A DNA stretch of 64,000 nt from Beijerinckiaceae bacterium (lineage in GTDB: Bacteria; Pseudomonadota; Alphaproteobacteria; Rhizobiales; Beijerinckiaceae). The stretch covers positions 62,001 to 126,000 of the forward strand of contig CANBNG010000011.1 of the NCBI GenBank assembly GCA_947370975.1, written 5' to 3'. Numbering within the stretch: position 1 is the stretch's first letter; every line of letters begins with the position of its first letter. Shown here in pieces: positions 45,494 to 54,240 of the stretch. The notes under the pieces were generated by a model, which was not told where the DNA came from, made no database searches, and saw nothing but the letters and a program-made list of their open reading frames with translations. The position numbers and the translations under genes were made by a program.

Positions 45494-46108
45494 ATGATCG
45501 GCAAGCTCAAGGGCGTCATCGATTCCTACGCGGAAGACCACGTCATTCTCGATGTGCATGGCGTCGGCTATGTGGTGCAATGCTCGACGCGCACGCTGCA
45601 AAAGCTGCCGCGCCCGGGCGAGGCGGCGACGCTGGCGATTGAAACACAGGTGCGCGAGGACGCGATCCGCCTGTTTGGTTTCTCCTCCGATTCAGAGCGC
45701 GACTGGTTCCGCCTGTTGCAGAGCGTGCAGGGTGTGGGCTCGAAAGTCGCGCTGGCCATTCTCGGCATTCTGCCGCCCTCGGATCTGACAAGCGCCATTG
45801 CCTTGCAGGACAAGGCCGCAATCGCCCGCACGCCGGGTGTGGGCCCGAAACTGGCGCAGCGCATCGTTATCGAATTGAAGGACAAGGCCCCGGCCTTCGG
45901 GTCCGTGGACCCCACGCTCGCCCGGCTCTCGGGCGAGGAAGCAACCAGCGCGCCCAAGCCCGTGCAGGATGCGATTTCCGCGCTCGTCAATCTTGGCTAT
46001 GGACGTCCGCAGGCAGCCGCGGCCGTCGCCGCCAGCGTCACGGCGCTGGGCGAGAACGCGGAGACGAGCGCTTTGATCCGGCGCGGCCTGAAGGAGCTGG
46101 CGCAGTGA
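45494..46108 (+). CDS. ruvA: Holliday junction branch-migration protein RuvA
   Basis: 204-aa DNA-binding subunit that holds the four-way junction and loads RuvB. It opens with [23 protein letters not shown] (OB fold; first residues only are diagnostic), then tandem helix-hairpin-helix motifs [12 protein letters not shown] and [12 protein letters not shown]. The C-terminal RuvB-contacting domain ends [12 protein letters not shown] 45494. Its stop overlaps a GTG that opens a short 33-codon frame leading directly into ruvB. Confidence 0.97.
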   Translation: MIGKLKGVIDSYAEDHVILDVHGVGYVVQCSTRTLQKLPRPGEAATLAIETQVREDAIRLFGFSSDSERDWFRLLQSVQGVGSKVALAILGILPPSDLTSAIALQDKAAIARTPGVGPKLAQRIVIELKDKAPAFGSVDPTLARLSGEEATSAPKPVQDAISALVNLGYGRPQAAAAVAASVTALGENAETSALIRRGLKELAQ

Positions 46109-46206
46109 CAGGCTTGGCCCAGGGCTCGAAGGCCTACATCGAACGCCATCGTCGTGATTTAATTTTTGTATATACAAAAATGAGTCCAGAGGCCCGCTCA
46201 TCATGA
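46105..46206 (+). CDS. Possible leader peptide bridging ruvA and ruvB
   Basis: A 33-codon frame starting at GTG 46105 and ending TGA 46206. It overlaps ruvA by GTGA (46105-46108) and ruvB by ATGA (46203-46206). The peptide is basic with [13 protein letters not shown] in the middle. The start has only GGAG further upstream in ruvA as ribosome site. It contains the 18-bp palindrome at 46163-46180. The double overlap is what coupled translation would need, but it could be chance in a 94-bp gap. No homologue is known to me. Confidence 0.25.
   Translation: MTGLAQGSKAYIERHRRDLIFVYTKMSPEARSS
46163..46180. promoter_or_regulatory. 18-bp perfect palindrome between ruvA and ruvB
   Basis: TTTTTGTATATACAAAAA, a perfect AT-only-plus-GC-pair palindrome in a GC-rich genome, 23 bp before the ruvB start. 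It could be an operator or part of a promoter for ruvB. Confidence 0.5.
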
Positions 46207-47243
46207 CCGACAATCCACGCCTCGTCTCGGCTGAAAAGCGCGGCGACGATACGGACGCCTCGATCCGCCCGCTGTCGTTGCTCGATTTCACAGGGCAGGA
46301 AGCGGCGCGGAAAAATCTGAAGGTCTTCATCGAAGCGGCCAAGGCGCGCGGTGATGCGCTCGATCATGTGCTTTTTGTCGGGCCACCCGGCCTTGGCAAG
46401 ACGACGCTCGCGCAGATTGTCGCGCGCGAGCTTGGCGTGAATTTCCGTTCGACCTCGGGGCCTGTCATCGCCAAGGCCGGCGATCTGGCCGCCCAGCTCA
46501 CCAATCTCGAAGAGCGCGACGTGCTTTTCATCGATGAAATCCATCGCCTCAATCCGGCGGTGGAAGAAATTCTCTATCCGGCAATGGAGGATTTCCAGCT
46601 CGATCTCATCATCGGCGAGGGCCCCGCGGCGCGCTCCGTCAAGATCGATCTCGCCAAATTCACGCTTGTGGGCGCAACCACGCGCGCAGGCCTGCTGACG
46701 ACCCCGCTACGCGATCGTTTCGGCATTCCGATCCGGCTGAACTTCTACACCGTGCCCGAACTCCAATCGATTGTTGCGCGCGGTGCGCGCGTGCTTGGCA
46801 TTCCGATGACGGAGGATGGCGCGAACGAGATTGCACGGCGTGCGCGCGGCACCCCGCGCATTGCGGGGCGCCTGCTGCGCCGGGTGCGCGATTTCGCCAT
46901 TGTCGATGGCGACGCCACCGTCACGCGCCAGGTTGCAGATGGGGCGCTGCGCGCGCTCGATGTCGATTCCATCGGCCTCGACATGATGGACCGGCGCTAT
47001 CTCGACACGGTGGCGCTGAAATTCGGCGGCGGGCCGGTCGGCATCGAAACCATCGCGGCCTCGCTCTCGGAACCGCGCGACGCCATCGAAGACATCATCG
47101 AGCCCTATCTCCTGCAGCAGGGCTTCATCCAGCGCACGCCGCGCGGACGCATCCTGACACCGACCGCTTTCGCGCATCTGGGGCTAGATGCGCCCAAACT
47201 CGAAGCGCCACAATTGGGCCTGTTCAACGGGCAGGACGAGTGA
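46203..47243 (+). CDS. ruvB: Holliday junction branch-migration ATPase RuvB
   Basis: 346-aa AAA+ motor of the RuvAB complex. Walker A GPPGLGKT at 60-67, Walker [11 protein letters not shown], sensor-1 LVGATTRAG, and arginine finger and sensor-2 region [18 protein letters not shown]. The C-terminal winged helix has [21 protein letters not shown] and [14 protein letters not shown] 46203 overlaps the end of the small frame after ruvA. Followed after 77 bp by the toxin-antitoxin pair. Confidence 0.97.
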   Translation: MTDNPRLVSAEKRGDDTDASIRPLSLLDFTGQEAARKNLKVFIEAAKARGDALDHVLFVGPPGLGKTTLAQIVARELGVNFRSTSGPVIAKAGDLAAQLTNLEERDVLFIDEIHRLNPAVEEILYPAMEDFQLDLIIGEGPAARSVKIDLAKFTLVGATTRAGLLTTPLRDRFGIPIRLNFYTVPELQSIVARGARVLGIPMTEDGANEIARRARGTPRIAGRLLRRVRDFAIVDGDATVTRQVADGALRALDVDSIGLDMMDRRYLDTVALKFGGGPVGIETIAASLSEPRDAIEDIIEPYLLQQGFIQRTPRGRILTPTAFAHLGLDAPKLEAPQLGLFNGQDE

Positions 47244-47264
47244 GGCAGAGACGGGTGAGGCGGA

Positions 47265-47304
47265 CTTGCAGAATGCAAGCTTGCCGACTAGGTTACATGT
47301 AACC
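47265..47304 (+). promoter_or_regulatory. Two palindromes upstream of the mazE-like antitoxin gene
   Basis: CTTGCA-GAA-TGCAAG (47265-47279) and the perfect 14-bp palindrome GGTTACATGTAACC (47291-47304), 16 bp before the antitoxin start. Toxin-antitoxin operons are usually repressed by the antitoxin binding such sites next to the start. Confidence 0.6.
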
Positions 47305-47320
47305 GTGCCCGAGGCCTGCC

Positions 47321-47566
47321 ATGACTGCACCCAGGAAGACGTCCAGCGACGATGAGACCCGCAAGCTGGCAGCTCGCCGGAAGGCGGATGCGTTTCGTGA
47401 GCGGCAGCGCGCGAAGGGCCTCCGTCTGGTTCAGCTCTGGCTACCAGACACCCGCACATCGGCCTTCCGGGATGAAGCGCAGCGTCAATCGCGCGCGGTC
47501 GCGACCGCCAAGGATCGCGAAGAGCAAGACTTCATCGATTCGATTTCGGAAATTTGGACGAAATGA
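47321..47566 (+). CDS. MazE-type antitoxin (DUF3018 family)
   Basis: 81-aa antitoxin partner of the next gene. It has a basic N-terminus (TRKLAARRKADAFRERQR), the DUF3018 core RLVQLWLPDTRTSAFRDEA, and an acidic C-terminal tail (DREEQDFIDSISEIW) that would wrap the toxin. ATG 47321. The stop overlaps the toxin start by ATGA (47563-47566), as expected for a coupled pair. Probably autorepresses through the palindromes upstream. Confidence 0.88.
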   Translation: MTAPRKTSSDDETRKLAARRKADAFRERQRAKGLRLVQLWLPDTRTSAFRDEAQRQSRAVATAKDREEQDFIDSISEIWTK

Positions 47567-47922
47567 AGCGCGGCGAGGTCTGGACCGTTTCGGGCACGAC
47601 CGACTATGCGGGCAAGCCGCGTCCCGTGGTCATCGTTCAGGATGATTGTTTCAGCGAAACTGAGTCGCTCACAATTTGTTTGGTGACCAGCATAGACACC
47701 TATGCGCCCTTCATCCGGATCGCCATCGAGCCAAGCGAGAGCAACGGCCTGCGTCTTCCTTCGCGCCTCATGACCGACAAGATCGCGACCGTCCCCAAAT
47801 CCAAGCTCGGGAAGAAGATCGGGCGATTGAGTGCGGCCGATATGGGCAGAATGAGCCGGTCCATCATCACTTTTCTTGGTCTGGGCGAACCCGGACCCGC
47901 CGTATTGGAGACGAGCGAGTGA
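47563..47922 (+). CDS. MazF/PemK-type endoribonuclease toxin
   Basis: 119-aa SH3-like-fold RNase toxin that cuts mRNA at short motifs. Diagnostic segments: MKRGEVWTV (N-terminal strand), KPRPVVIVQDD (catalytic Arg region), ICLVTS, and LPSRLMTDKIATVPKSKLGKKIG (Ser/Thr catalytic region). ATG 47563 overlaps the antitoxin stop, and its own stop overlaps the GTG of ybgC (47919-47922), which ties an envelope gene to the toxin transcript. The pair sits between ruvB and ybgC, where other alphaproteobacteria usually have no such genes, so it is probably an acquired insertion. Confidence 0.92.
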   Translation: MKRGEVWTVSGTTDYAGKPRPVVIVQDDCFSETESLTICLVTSIDTYAPFIRIAIEPSESNGLRLPSRLMTDKIATVPKSKLGKKIGRLSAADMGRMSRSIITFLGLGEPGPAVLETSE

Positions 47923-48332
47923 CACCTCCGCCCTCCCCCCACGCCTTCCCCGTCCGCGTTTATTACGAAGACACGGATTTTTCCGGTGTCGTCTATCACG
48001 CCTCTTATCTGCGGTTCATGGAGCGTGGCCGCACCGAGATGCTGCGCGCGCGCGATGTTCATCAGGGCGCGATTCATGCGGGGGACGCGGAGATCCGTTT
48101 CGGCTTTGCCGTGCGCGCCATGCAGATCGATTTTCTGCGGCCTGCCCGGATGGACGATCTGCTCACCATCGAGACATCGGTCGTTGAAATCGGCGGCGCA
48201 TCAATGGAGCTGGCGCAGGCCGTGAAGCGGGGCGAAGAGACGCTCGCAACAGCGCTCGTGCGAATCGCCTGTGTGGCGGATAGTCGCCCCTGCCGCATTC
48301 CTGCCGCGATCCGCGCCAGTCTCGGCGTTTGA
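47919..48332 (+). CDS. ybgC: YbgC/4-hydroxybenzoyl-CoA thioesterase family protein
   Basis: 137-aa hotdog-fold acyl-CoA thioesterase associated with the Tol-Pal cluster. The active-site segment YYEDTDFSGVVYHASYLRFMERGR contains the catalytic Asp (DTDFSG; motif quoted in part). GFAVRAMQIDFLRPARMDD follows. The start is GTG 47919, with GGAG 8 nt upstream and a GTGA overlap with the toxin stop. In E. coli YbgC acts on short acyl-CoAs and may link phospholipid synthesis with Tol-Pal. First gene of the tol cluster here. Confidence 0.93.
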   Translation: MTPPPSPHAFPVRVYYEDTDFSGVVYHASYLRFMERGRTEMLRARDVHQGAIHAGDAEIRFGFAVRAMQIDFLRPARMDDLLTIETSVVEIGGASMELAQAVKRGEETLATALVRIACVADSRPCRIPAAIRASLGV

Positions 48333-48373
48333 GCCCTCCCGGGCGCGGTGCAGTGCAACAGCGCTAACCCGAT

Positions 48374-48396
48374 GTTAACCTTGAACAAGGATTAAC
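48374..48396 (+). promoter_or_regulatory. Imperfect inverted repeat upstream of tolQ
   Basis: GTTAACCTTGAACAAGGATTAAC: arms GTTAACCTTG and CAAGGATTAAC with one bulged base, 130 bp before the tolQ start. The TTAACC halves resemble CtrA half-sites, but the spacing is not TTAA-N7-TTAA. It may be a tol promoter element. Confidence 0.4.
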
Positions 48397-48525
48397 TGGC
48401 ACTGGCCAAAGGCCTGTCGCTGCGTTGCGTTGCCGGCAAGCCCCAGAATTGACCGATTTGGCGCAGAGGACAAGCCCGGGCGCGAGGCTTGCCTGCTGAT
48501 GCCGATCGAGCGAAGGACGGATCGA

Positions 48526-49254
48526 ATGAACCCTGCCGACATTGCTTCCGACGCGCTGGCTGCGTCGACCGAGGTTTCCTTCTGGCACATGTTCTGGGGC
48601 GCGCATTTCGTCGTCAAGGCGGTAATGGTGGGCCTCCTGGCGGCCTCCCTCTGGAGCTGGTCGATCATCATCAACAAATTCGTCCTGCTCAATCAGGCCA
48701 AGACTTCGATGGATCGCTTCGAGGAAAGCTTCTGGTCCGGCAATTCGCTGGAAGATCTCTATGCCAGCCTCTCGACCCGTCCGACCACCGCGATGGCGAG
48801 CCTGTTTGTGGCTGCCATGCGCGAATGGAAGCGCTCGTTCTCGACCGCAAGCTCCTCCTTCATGGGCTTGCAGGCGCGCATCGAGAAAGTGCTCGACGTG
48901 TCGATCGCACGCGAAGTCGAACGGCTTGAATCCAACCTTCTCGTTCTGGCCTCGGTTGCATCCGCCGGCCCCTTCGTTGGCCTGTTTGGCACGGTGTGGG
49001 GCATCATGAGCTCGTTCCGCTCGATTGCCGCCTCCAAGAATACATCGCTCGCCGTGGTCGCGCCCGGCATTGCCGAGGCGCTTTTTGCAACGGCCATCGG
49101 CCTGTTTGCCGCCATTCCGGCGCTGATCTTCTACAACATCCTGTCTGGCAAGGTCGCGCGCTCGCAGGCGCGCATGGAGAGTTTCGCGGACGAATTCTCG
49201 TCCATTCTCTCGCGCCAGATCGACAATCACGTCGGCCGCGACCGCGCCGCCTGA
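48526..49254 (+). CDS. tolQ: Tol-Pal inner-membrane proton channel subunit TolQ
   Basis: 242-aa MotA/TolQ/ExbB-family protein forming the proton channel with TolR, driving outer-membrane constriction at division. Three transmembrane helices: VVKAVMVGLLAASLWSWSII (about 21-40), LLVLASVASAGPFVGLFGTVWGI (about 148-170) and ALFATAIGLFAAIPALIFYN (about 185-204), with a large cytoplasmic loop after the first. ATG 48526 (MNPADIASDAL) follows AAGGA; the frame is open to 48430, but that segment is leader DNA. Confidence 0.95.
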   Translation: MNPADIASDALAASTEVSFWHMFWGAHFVVKAVMVGLLAASLWSWSIIINKFVLLNQAKTSMDRFEESFWSGNSLEDLYASLSTRPTTAMASLFVAAMREWKRSFSTASSSFMGLQARIEKVLDVSIAREVERLESNLLVLASVASAGPFVGLFGTVWGIMSSFRSIAASKNTSLAVVAPGIAEALFATAIGLFAAIPALIFYNILSGKVARSQARMESFADEFSSILSRQIDNHVGRDRAA

Positions 49255-49275
49255 CACAGACCAGAGGAACACCCG

Positions 49276-49722
49276 ATGGGAATGTCAGTAGGAGCGGGCG
49301 CAAAAGGCGGACGCCGCAGACGCGGCGTGCCCCGCTATGGCGCCATGGCCGAAATCAACATGACGCCGTTCATCGACGTCATGCTCGTTCTGCTCATCAT
49401 TTTCATGGTGGCCGCACCCTTGCTGGCCACCGGCGTGCCGATCGACCTGCCGCAAACCAAAGCCGCGGCGCTCAATATCGACCAGAAGCCGCTCTCCGTC
49501 GCCATTGACGAGAAAGGTGCGCTTTATCTGGCCGATCAGCCCGTCACCATCGAAGCCCTGCCCGAACGGCTCGCAGCCCTTGCCTCAGCTGGCTATGACG
49601 AGCGCATCTATGTGCGCGGCGCCAAGGGCGTGAATTACGGCCGCGTGGCCGAAGTCATGTCGATCATCACCGTTGCCGGCTACAAGAAGGTCGCTTTGGT
49701 GACGGAGCAGGAAAGGAAGTGA
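49276..49722 (+). CDS. tolR: Tol-Pal inner-membrane protein TolR
   Basis: 148-aa ExbD/TolR family protein. A basic N-terminus (KGGRRRRGVPRYG), AEINMTPFIDVMLVLLIIFMVA with the essential membrane Asp in FIDVML, then a periplasmic domain with LPQTKAAAL and VNYGRVAEVMSII. ATG 49276 follows AGAGGAAC, 21 bp after tolQ. Pairs with TolQ to use the proton gradient. Confidence 0.95.
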   Translation: MGMSVGAGAKGGRRRRGVPRYGAMAEINMTPFIDVMLVLLIIFMVAAPLLATGVPIDLPQTKAAALNIDQKPLSVAIDEKGALYLADQPVTIEALPERLAALASAGYDERIYVRGAKGVNYGRVAEVMSIITVAGYKKVALVTEQERK

Positions 49723-49732
49723 GCCCCGCGCC

Positions 49733-50848
49733 GTGAAGTTCAACCTTTCCGAACCGGGCACGCTTGTTTCCGCAGCCGGCCATGCCGCGCTGCTGCTGGC
49801 GACGCTTGTCGTTTTTTCCGATGCGCCAAAATTTCAGGAAGCGCAGGAGAGTGTGGCGGTAGACGTCATCACCGACCAGCAGTTCAACCAGATCATGCGC
49901 GGCGAAAAGACCGCCAAAGAGACAAAGCCCCTGCCCCCGCGCGCCGACAAGGTCGCCGATGTGACAGAGACCCGGCCGACGCCGGTGATCCGCGAAGCCA
50001 AGGTCGATACAGCTGCGCCACCCCCGCAAGGCAAGCGCGAGCCCGATCCCGGACAGGATGAAAAGCCGACGCCGACCCCGCCCAAACAGGCGGCCGCGCC
50101 CAAGCCAGAGCCCGTCAAGCCGGAACCGGCAAAGCCCGAACCGCCCAAGCCCCCCGAGAAGGCCGAGCCGCAAAAGCCCGAGCCGCCGAAGGATGCCGAG
50201 GCCATCGAGCCGCCAAAGCCGCCCCAGCGCCCCAAGGAAGAGCCGAAGAAAGCCGAGGCTCCGACGCCGCCGCGCATTCCCCCGCGCCCGAAGGAGACGC
50301 CGCCCGAGCCCAAGCTCGATCAGGTGGCCAAACTCCTCGAACAGCAAAAAGCGACCGACAAGCCCGCCTCCAAACCAAAGTCAGGCGACGAGCAAGCGCT
50401 GAAAGCCAAGACAGATCCGACCGAAATTTCGCAGCTGCTCTCGCGCGAGCAGGCGCAGCAACGCGCCTCGACCGGACAGGCCGTGAGCAAGCAGGCGTCG
50501 CTCGGCACGGCTACTGCGAACGCGCCGAAAATGTCGCCGTCTGCCTGGGCAGCGCTCGATGGGCTGTTGCAGGATCAATACAAGCAGTGCTGGTCCTATC
50601 TCGGCACGAGTTCGGGGCAGCGCTACATTCCGCAGATCAAGGTTGAATATACGCGCGACGGCACGCTTGCGAGCCAGCCCACCCTGCTCAATGCGCCCTC
50701 CGATCCCTCGCTTACCTCGCTGGCTGAAAGCGCCGTGCGTGCGGTTCGCCGCTGCAATCCGCTGAAAATTCCCGCGCAATACCTGCCCTATTTCGAACAA
50801 TGGCGCGCCCGCATCCTGCGTTTCGACCCGGAAGAAATGCAGGGATGA
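49733..50848 (+). CDS. tolA: Tol-Pal periplasm-spanning protein TolA
   Basis: 371-aa TolA. A short N-terminal anchor ([19 protein letters not shown], with SxxxH), then a long extended domain (about 60-230) rich in Pro, Lys and Glu with PKPEP and KPPEKAEP repeats. The C-terminal domain (about 275-371) carries the TolA/TonB-like segment [12 protein letters not shown] ... [17 protein letters not shown] with two Cys. Start is GTG 49733, 10 bp after tolR. Links TolQR to Pal. The low-complexity middle accounts for the biased base composition here. Confidence 0.92.
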   Translation: MKFNLSEPGTLVSAAGHAALLLATLVVFSDAPKFQEAQESVAVDVITDQQFNQIMRGEKTAKETKPLPPRADKVADVTETRPTPVIREAKVDTAAPPPQGKREPDPGQDEKPTPTPPKQAAAPKPEPVKPEPAKPEPPKPPEKAEPQKPEPPKDAEAIEPPKPPQRPKEEPKKAEAPTPPRIPPRPKETPPEPKLDQVAKLLEQQKATDKPASKPKSGDEQALKAKTDPTEISQLLSREQAQQRASTGQAVSKQASLGTATANAPKMSPSAWAALDGLLQDQYKQCWSYLGTSSGQRYIPQIKVEYTRDGTLASQPTLLNAPSDPSLTSLAESAVRAVRRCNPLKIPAQYLPYFEQWRARILRFDPEEMQG

Positions 50849-50919
50849 CGATGCGCCCGCGCCAAAATGACCCGACCCGAAATTTTCCGAACCACGACTC
50901 CAGCGCCCGAGAAGTCTCC

Positions 50920-52260
50920 ATGACGGACCTGAAATCTCCCGCCCTCTCCCGCCGCCAGGCTGCTGGCCTTCTGACAGGCGGGCTCGTTGCCGCAAGCGGA
51001 CTGCTTGTGCCGGCAACCGTGCGGGCGCAATCGGCCTATCTCGACATTCGCCGCGGCACGAATTTTCAGCCAATCCCGATTGCCGTGACCAATTTCGTGG
51101 GCGAACAGGGCCAGGCGCTGACGGGCATCATCACCAATAATTTCAAGCGCTCGGTCTTTTTGCAGCCACTTGATCCCAAAAGCTTCTCGCAGCAGATCAC
51201 CAATCCCGATCAGGCGCCGCAGATGGATGCCTGGCGCATGATCAATGCGCAATTTGTCGTCACCGGCCGCGTCGCACGCGCACCCGACGGGCGTCTGCGC
51301 ACAGAGTTCCGCCTGTGGGATGTCTCGACCGGCCAGCAGATCACCGGCCAGCAATATGTGACCGATCCGAACAATTCGCGCCGCGTCGCCCATATTGTCT
51401 CGGACGCGATTTTCTCGCGCATCACGGGCGAGAAGGGCTTTTTCGACAGCCGCGTGGTCTTCGTCGATGAATCGGGCCCGAAAGAACGCCGCATCAAGCG
51501 CCTGACGATCATGGATCAGGATGGCGGCAATGTGCGCTATCTCTCCAAGGGCGACGATCTCGTCGTCACGCCCCGCTTCTCGCCGTCCTCGCAGGATGTC
51601 GCCTATATGGCCTTTGGCCAGGGCGATCCGCGTGTGTTCATTCTCAACATCGAGACCGGCCAGCGCGAAGTCGTCGGCAATTTCCCGGGCATGACCTTCA
51701 GCCCGCGTTTCTCGCCCGATGGCCAGAAGGTCATCATGTCGCTCTCGCAGGGCTCGGCTTCCAATCTCTTCACGATGGACCTGCGCTCGCGCGCAACGAC
51801 GCGGCTTACCGATACATCGGGCATCGACACCTCGCCCTCCTTCGCGCCAGACGGTAGCCAGATCGTGTTTGAATCCGATCGCGGCGGCTCGCAGCAGATT
51901 TATGTGATGGGTGCGGGCGGGGGCGGCGCCAAGCGCATTTCCTATGGGGAGGGCGCGCGCTATTCGACCCCGGTCTGGTCGCCCAAGGGCGATTACATCG
52001 CCTTCACGCGCCAGAAGGCCGGCGCATTCGGCATTGGCGTGATGAAGCCCGATGGTTCGGGCGAGCGCATCATCACCGAGGGCTATCACAATGAAGGCCC
52101 GACCTTTGCGCCCAACGGCCTCTACGTGATGTTCTTCCGCGATCCGGGCGGTGCGGCGGGCCCGCGCATTTTCATGGCCGACGTCTTTGGCCGCGGCGAA
52201 TTCCCGGTCGCCACACCCGGCTTCGGGTCCGATCCGGCGTGGGGGCCGTTGTTGAGTTAA
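50920..52260 (+). CDS. tolB: Tol-Pal periplasmic beta-propeller protein TolB, with twin-arginine-like signal
   Basis: 446-aa periplasmic protein binding Pal and TolA. After the signal, an N-terminal mixed domain ([13 protein letters not shown] ... [15 protein letters not shown]) is followed by a six-blade propeller of WD40-like PD40 repeats ([60 protein letters not shown]). The signal reads [21 protein letters not shown] with cleavage after RAQ. The paired Arg after Ser resembles a Tat motif, though the usual Phe is Ala. ATG 50920 (MTDLKSP) was chosen; ATG 50851 has a better ribosome site (AGGG) and ATG 50845 overlaps the tolA stop, so a longer leader is possible. Confidence 0.93.
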   Translation: MTDLKSPALSRRQAAGLLTGGLVAASGLLVPATVRAQSAYLDIRRGTNFQPIPIAVTNFVGEQGQALTGIITNNFKRSVFLQPLDPKSFSQQITNPDQAPQMDAWRMINAQFVVTGRVARAPDGRLRTEFRLWDVSTGQQITGQQYVTDPNNSRRVAHIVSDAIFSRITGEKGFFDSRVVFVDESGPKERRIKRLTIMDQDGGNVRYLSKGDDLVVTPRFSPSSQDVAYMAFGQGDPRVFILNIETGQREVVGNFPGMTFSPRFSPDGQKVIMSLSQGSASNLFTMDLRSRATTRLTDTSGIDTSPSFAPDGSQIVFESDRGGSQQIYVMGAGGGGAKRISYGEGARYSTPVWSPKGDYIAFTRQKAGAFGIGVMKPDGSGERIITEGYHNEGPTFAPNGLYVMFFRDPGGAAGPRIFMADVFGRGEFPVATPGFGSDPAWGPLLS

Positions 52261-52493
52261 AACCTTCTCCCAAGGAAGAAGGACGTTCTCAAAATGCCAC
52301 AGCTGCCAGCCATCGGCCGGCAGCAAGCCGCGCCGCCCCATTGCCGCCATCAACCACCGATTAACCACGAAGTGTAATTTGCTTAAATGCAACGCTTCGC
52401 ATGAATGCTTCATCAAGGTTGATGGAACCTTCTCTTAACCAAGACTGGCTACGACTGGCTGCAACGACCGGCTGTCACTAAAGGAGTTCCGGG
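52261..52493. other. Intergenic region tolB-pal
   Basis: 233 bp. Contains two TTAACCA half-sites (52361-52367 and 52435-52441) that resemble CtrA half-boxes, a short AT-rich stretch near 52375, and the ribosome site AAGGAGT before pal. No hairpin terminator after tolB was seen, so pal may be read both from tol and from its own promoter. Confidence 0.5.
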
Positions 52494-53006
52494 ATGACAT
52501 TTTCGATCAATGCGCGAAGCCTGAAAATCGTGGCCGCGCTTTCTGCAGCCCTCGCCATGGGTGCCTGTTCCAAGAATCCGAATGACGCCGATGGCACGGG
52601 CGGCGGCATCGGCGGCATGGGCGCTGGCGCGGCAACGCCCGGCTCGCAGCAGGATTTCGTCGTCAACGTCGGCGACCGCGTCTTCTTCGAGAGCGATTCG
52701 ACCGAGCTGACCTCGACCGCGCAGGGCACGCTCGACAAACAGGCCCGCTGGCTGTCGCAATATGCGTCCTATGCGATCACCATCGAAGGCCATGCCGACG
52801 AGCGCGGCACGCGCGAATATAATTTCGCACTTGGTGCGCGCCGCGCCGAAGCGACCAAGTCCTATCTCGCCGCCCGCGGCGTGCCGGCCTCGCGCCTGCG
52901 CACGATCAGCTACGGCAAGGAACGCCCTGTCGCGGTGTGCAACGACATTTCCTGCTGGTCGCAGAATCGTCGCGCCGTCACCGTGCTCGGCGGCCCGACC
53001 TCGTAA
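52494..53006 (+). CDS. pal: Peptidoglycan-associated lipoprotein Pal
   Basis: 170-aa outer-membrane lipoprotein. Lipobox MGAC at residues 22-25 after the hydrophobic SLKIVAALSAALA, a Gly-rich linker, then an OmpA-like peptidoglycan-binding domain: DRVFFESDSTELTSTA, IEGHADERGTREYNFALGARRAEATKSYL, and ISYGKERPVAV. ATG 52494 follows AAGGAGT. Ends at a hairpin terminator. Ties the outer membrane to the wall and to TolB. Confidence 0.96.
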   Translation: MTFSINARSLKIVAALSAALAMGACSKNPNDADGTGGGIGGMGAGAATPGSQQDFVVNVGDRVFFESDSTELTSTAQGTLDKQARWLSQYASYAITIEGHADERGTREYNFALGARRAEATKSYLAARGVPASRLRTISYGKERPVAVCNDISCWSQNRRAVTVLGGPTS

Positions 53007-53035
53007 GGTCTTTTTCGAGGCGCACGCGACACACC

Positions 53036-53070
53036 AGACCGGCGCCTCGAAAGCGCCGGTCTTTGTGTTT
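53036..53070 (+). terminator. Terminator after pal
   Basis: Perfect 10-bp stem AGACCGGCGC (53036-53045) with GCGCCGGTCT (53053-53062), 7-nt loop, then TTGTGTTT. Closes the tol-pal transcript before cpoB. Confidence 0.75.
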
Positions 53071-53153
53071 GAGGCCATAGCAAAGCCATCCAACTTTGGC
53101 CGAACTGCTGCCCCATGATATTTTGAAACCGCCGCGCGCGCGGCAGAAGGCAC

Positions 53154-54236
53154 ATGCCAATGCAGACACGATTGACGTTTCGATCCGGGCTACTTCTGGC
53201 GCTGCTCGCGCTGTGTCTTGTCCCCCGCCCTGCCGCAGCCCAGCTCTTTGGCCGCTCGGAGCCCGCCGGTGACACGGCAGAATTGCTGTTGCGCATCGAC
53301 CGGCTGGAAAACCAGATCCGTTCGGTCAACGGCCAGCTCGAACAGATGCAGTTCCAGCTGCGGCGCAGCGAGGACATGCTGAAGAAATTCCAGCAGGACG
53401 TGGATTTCCGCTTCCAGGAACAAGCCGGCAAGGGCGGCCCGCGCCCACCCCAGAACGGCGGCCCGCCGCCCCCGCCACCGCAGCGCCGCTCGGATCTCGA
53501 GCCCGAGATCGGCAATCCAGTCGCCGAGGTCATTCCCGCACCCGCGGGCGTGCCTCGCGCTCCCGTGGCGCTCGGACCTGCAACGATTGGGGCTGGCATG
53601 GTGGCCAGCGCCACGCCGCGCAACGGGCGCAACGATGCTTTCGACCCTGCCGCCAACCCCGATGCGCCGGGCGCGCCCCGGACGTTGGGCAGCCAGGGCT
53701 CCGCAAGCACGCCGCTGGCGCGCGCCCCCTATCCCTCCGGGCCACTTGGCGCGGAGGAAGACCCCAATGCGCCGCTCGATCTCAACAGCCCGCGCCAGCG
53801 CCGCAACGATACGGCTGTGCTTGCGCCGGCAAATCCCGGCATCGCGCCGCCCGCCACCACGCCCAAGGACGAGTTCGAACTCGCCGTTTTCTCGCTCGAA
53901 CAGGGCCAGTTCGAGGCAGCCGAAGCGGGTTTCAAGGGCTTTTTGCAGCGCTACCCCAAGGACCAGCTGTCTGGCGAGGCGGTCTATTATCTTGGCGAGA
54001 GCTTCTTCAAGCGCGGCAAGCATCGCGACGCCGCCGAGCAATATCTGAAAATCTCGACCGATTACCCAAAAACCGCCCATGCCCCCGACGCCATGCTGCG
54101 GCTCGGCCTCTCGCTTGAAAAACTCGGCGCGAAAGAACAGGCCTGCGCTTTCTTCGCCGAAGTGCCGCGCAAATTCCCCGCCGCCGCGACCGTCAAGGTC
54201 AGCGCGCAGCGCGAGGCGAAGCGCGCGCAGTGCTGA
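53154..54236 (+). CDS. cpoB: Tol-Pal-associated periplasmic TPR protein CpoB (YbgF)
   Basis: 360 aa. Signal peptide (RSGLLLALLALCLVPRPAAA, cleavage after AAQ). A coiled coil at about 40-85 (ELLLRIDRLENQIRSVNGQL, then LRRSEDMLKKFQQD). A long disordered Pro/Ala-rich linker (~90-235). C-terminal TPR repeats (FELAVFSLEQGQFEAAEAGF, AVYYLGESFFKRGKHRDAA, APDAMLRLGLSLEKLGAK). In E. coli CpoB coordinates Tol with PBP1B peptidoglycan synthesis. ATG 53154 with AAGG 5 nt before; ATG 53160 is in frame. tilS follows after 4 bp. Confidence 0.93.
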   Translation: MPMQTRLTFRSGLLLALLALCLVPRPAAAQLFGRSEPAGDTAELLLRIDRLENQIRSVNGQLEQMQFQLRRSEDMLKKFQQDVDFRFQEQAGKGGPRPPQNGGPPPPPPQRRSDLEPEIGNPVAEVIPAPAGVPRAPVALGPATIGAGMVASATPRNGRNDAFDPAANPDAPGAPRTLGSQGSASTPLARAPYPSGPLGAEEDPNAPLDLNSPRQRRNDTAVLAPANPGIAPPATTPKDEFELAVFSLEQGQFEAAEAGFKGFLQRYPKDQLSGEAVYYLGESFFKRGKHRDAAEQYLKISTDYPKTAHAPDAMLRLGLSLEKLGAKEQACAFFAEVPRKFPAAATVKVSAQREAKRAQC

Positions 54237-54240
54237 CCAC

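Noticed and set aside
48374..48396. CtrA full site upstream of tolQ
   Set aside because: TTAA halves are 13 bp apart, not 7; kept only as an inverted repeat of unknown role.
50788..52416. A 542-codon frame antisense to tolB
   Set aside because: Shadow of tolB; His/Arg/Asp-rich with no motif and no ribosome site.
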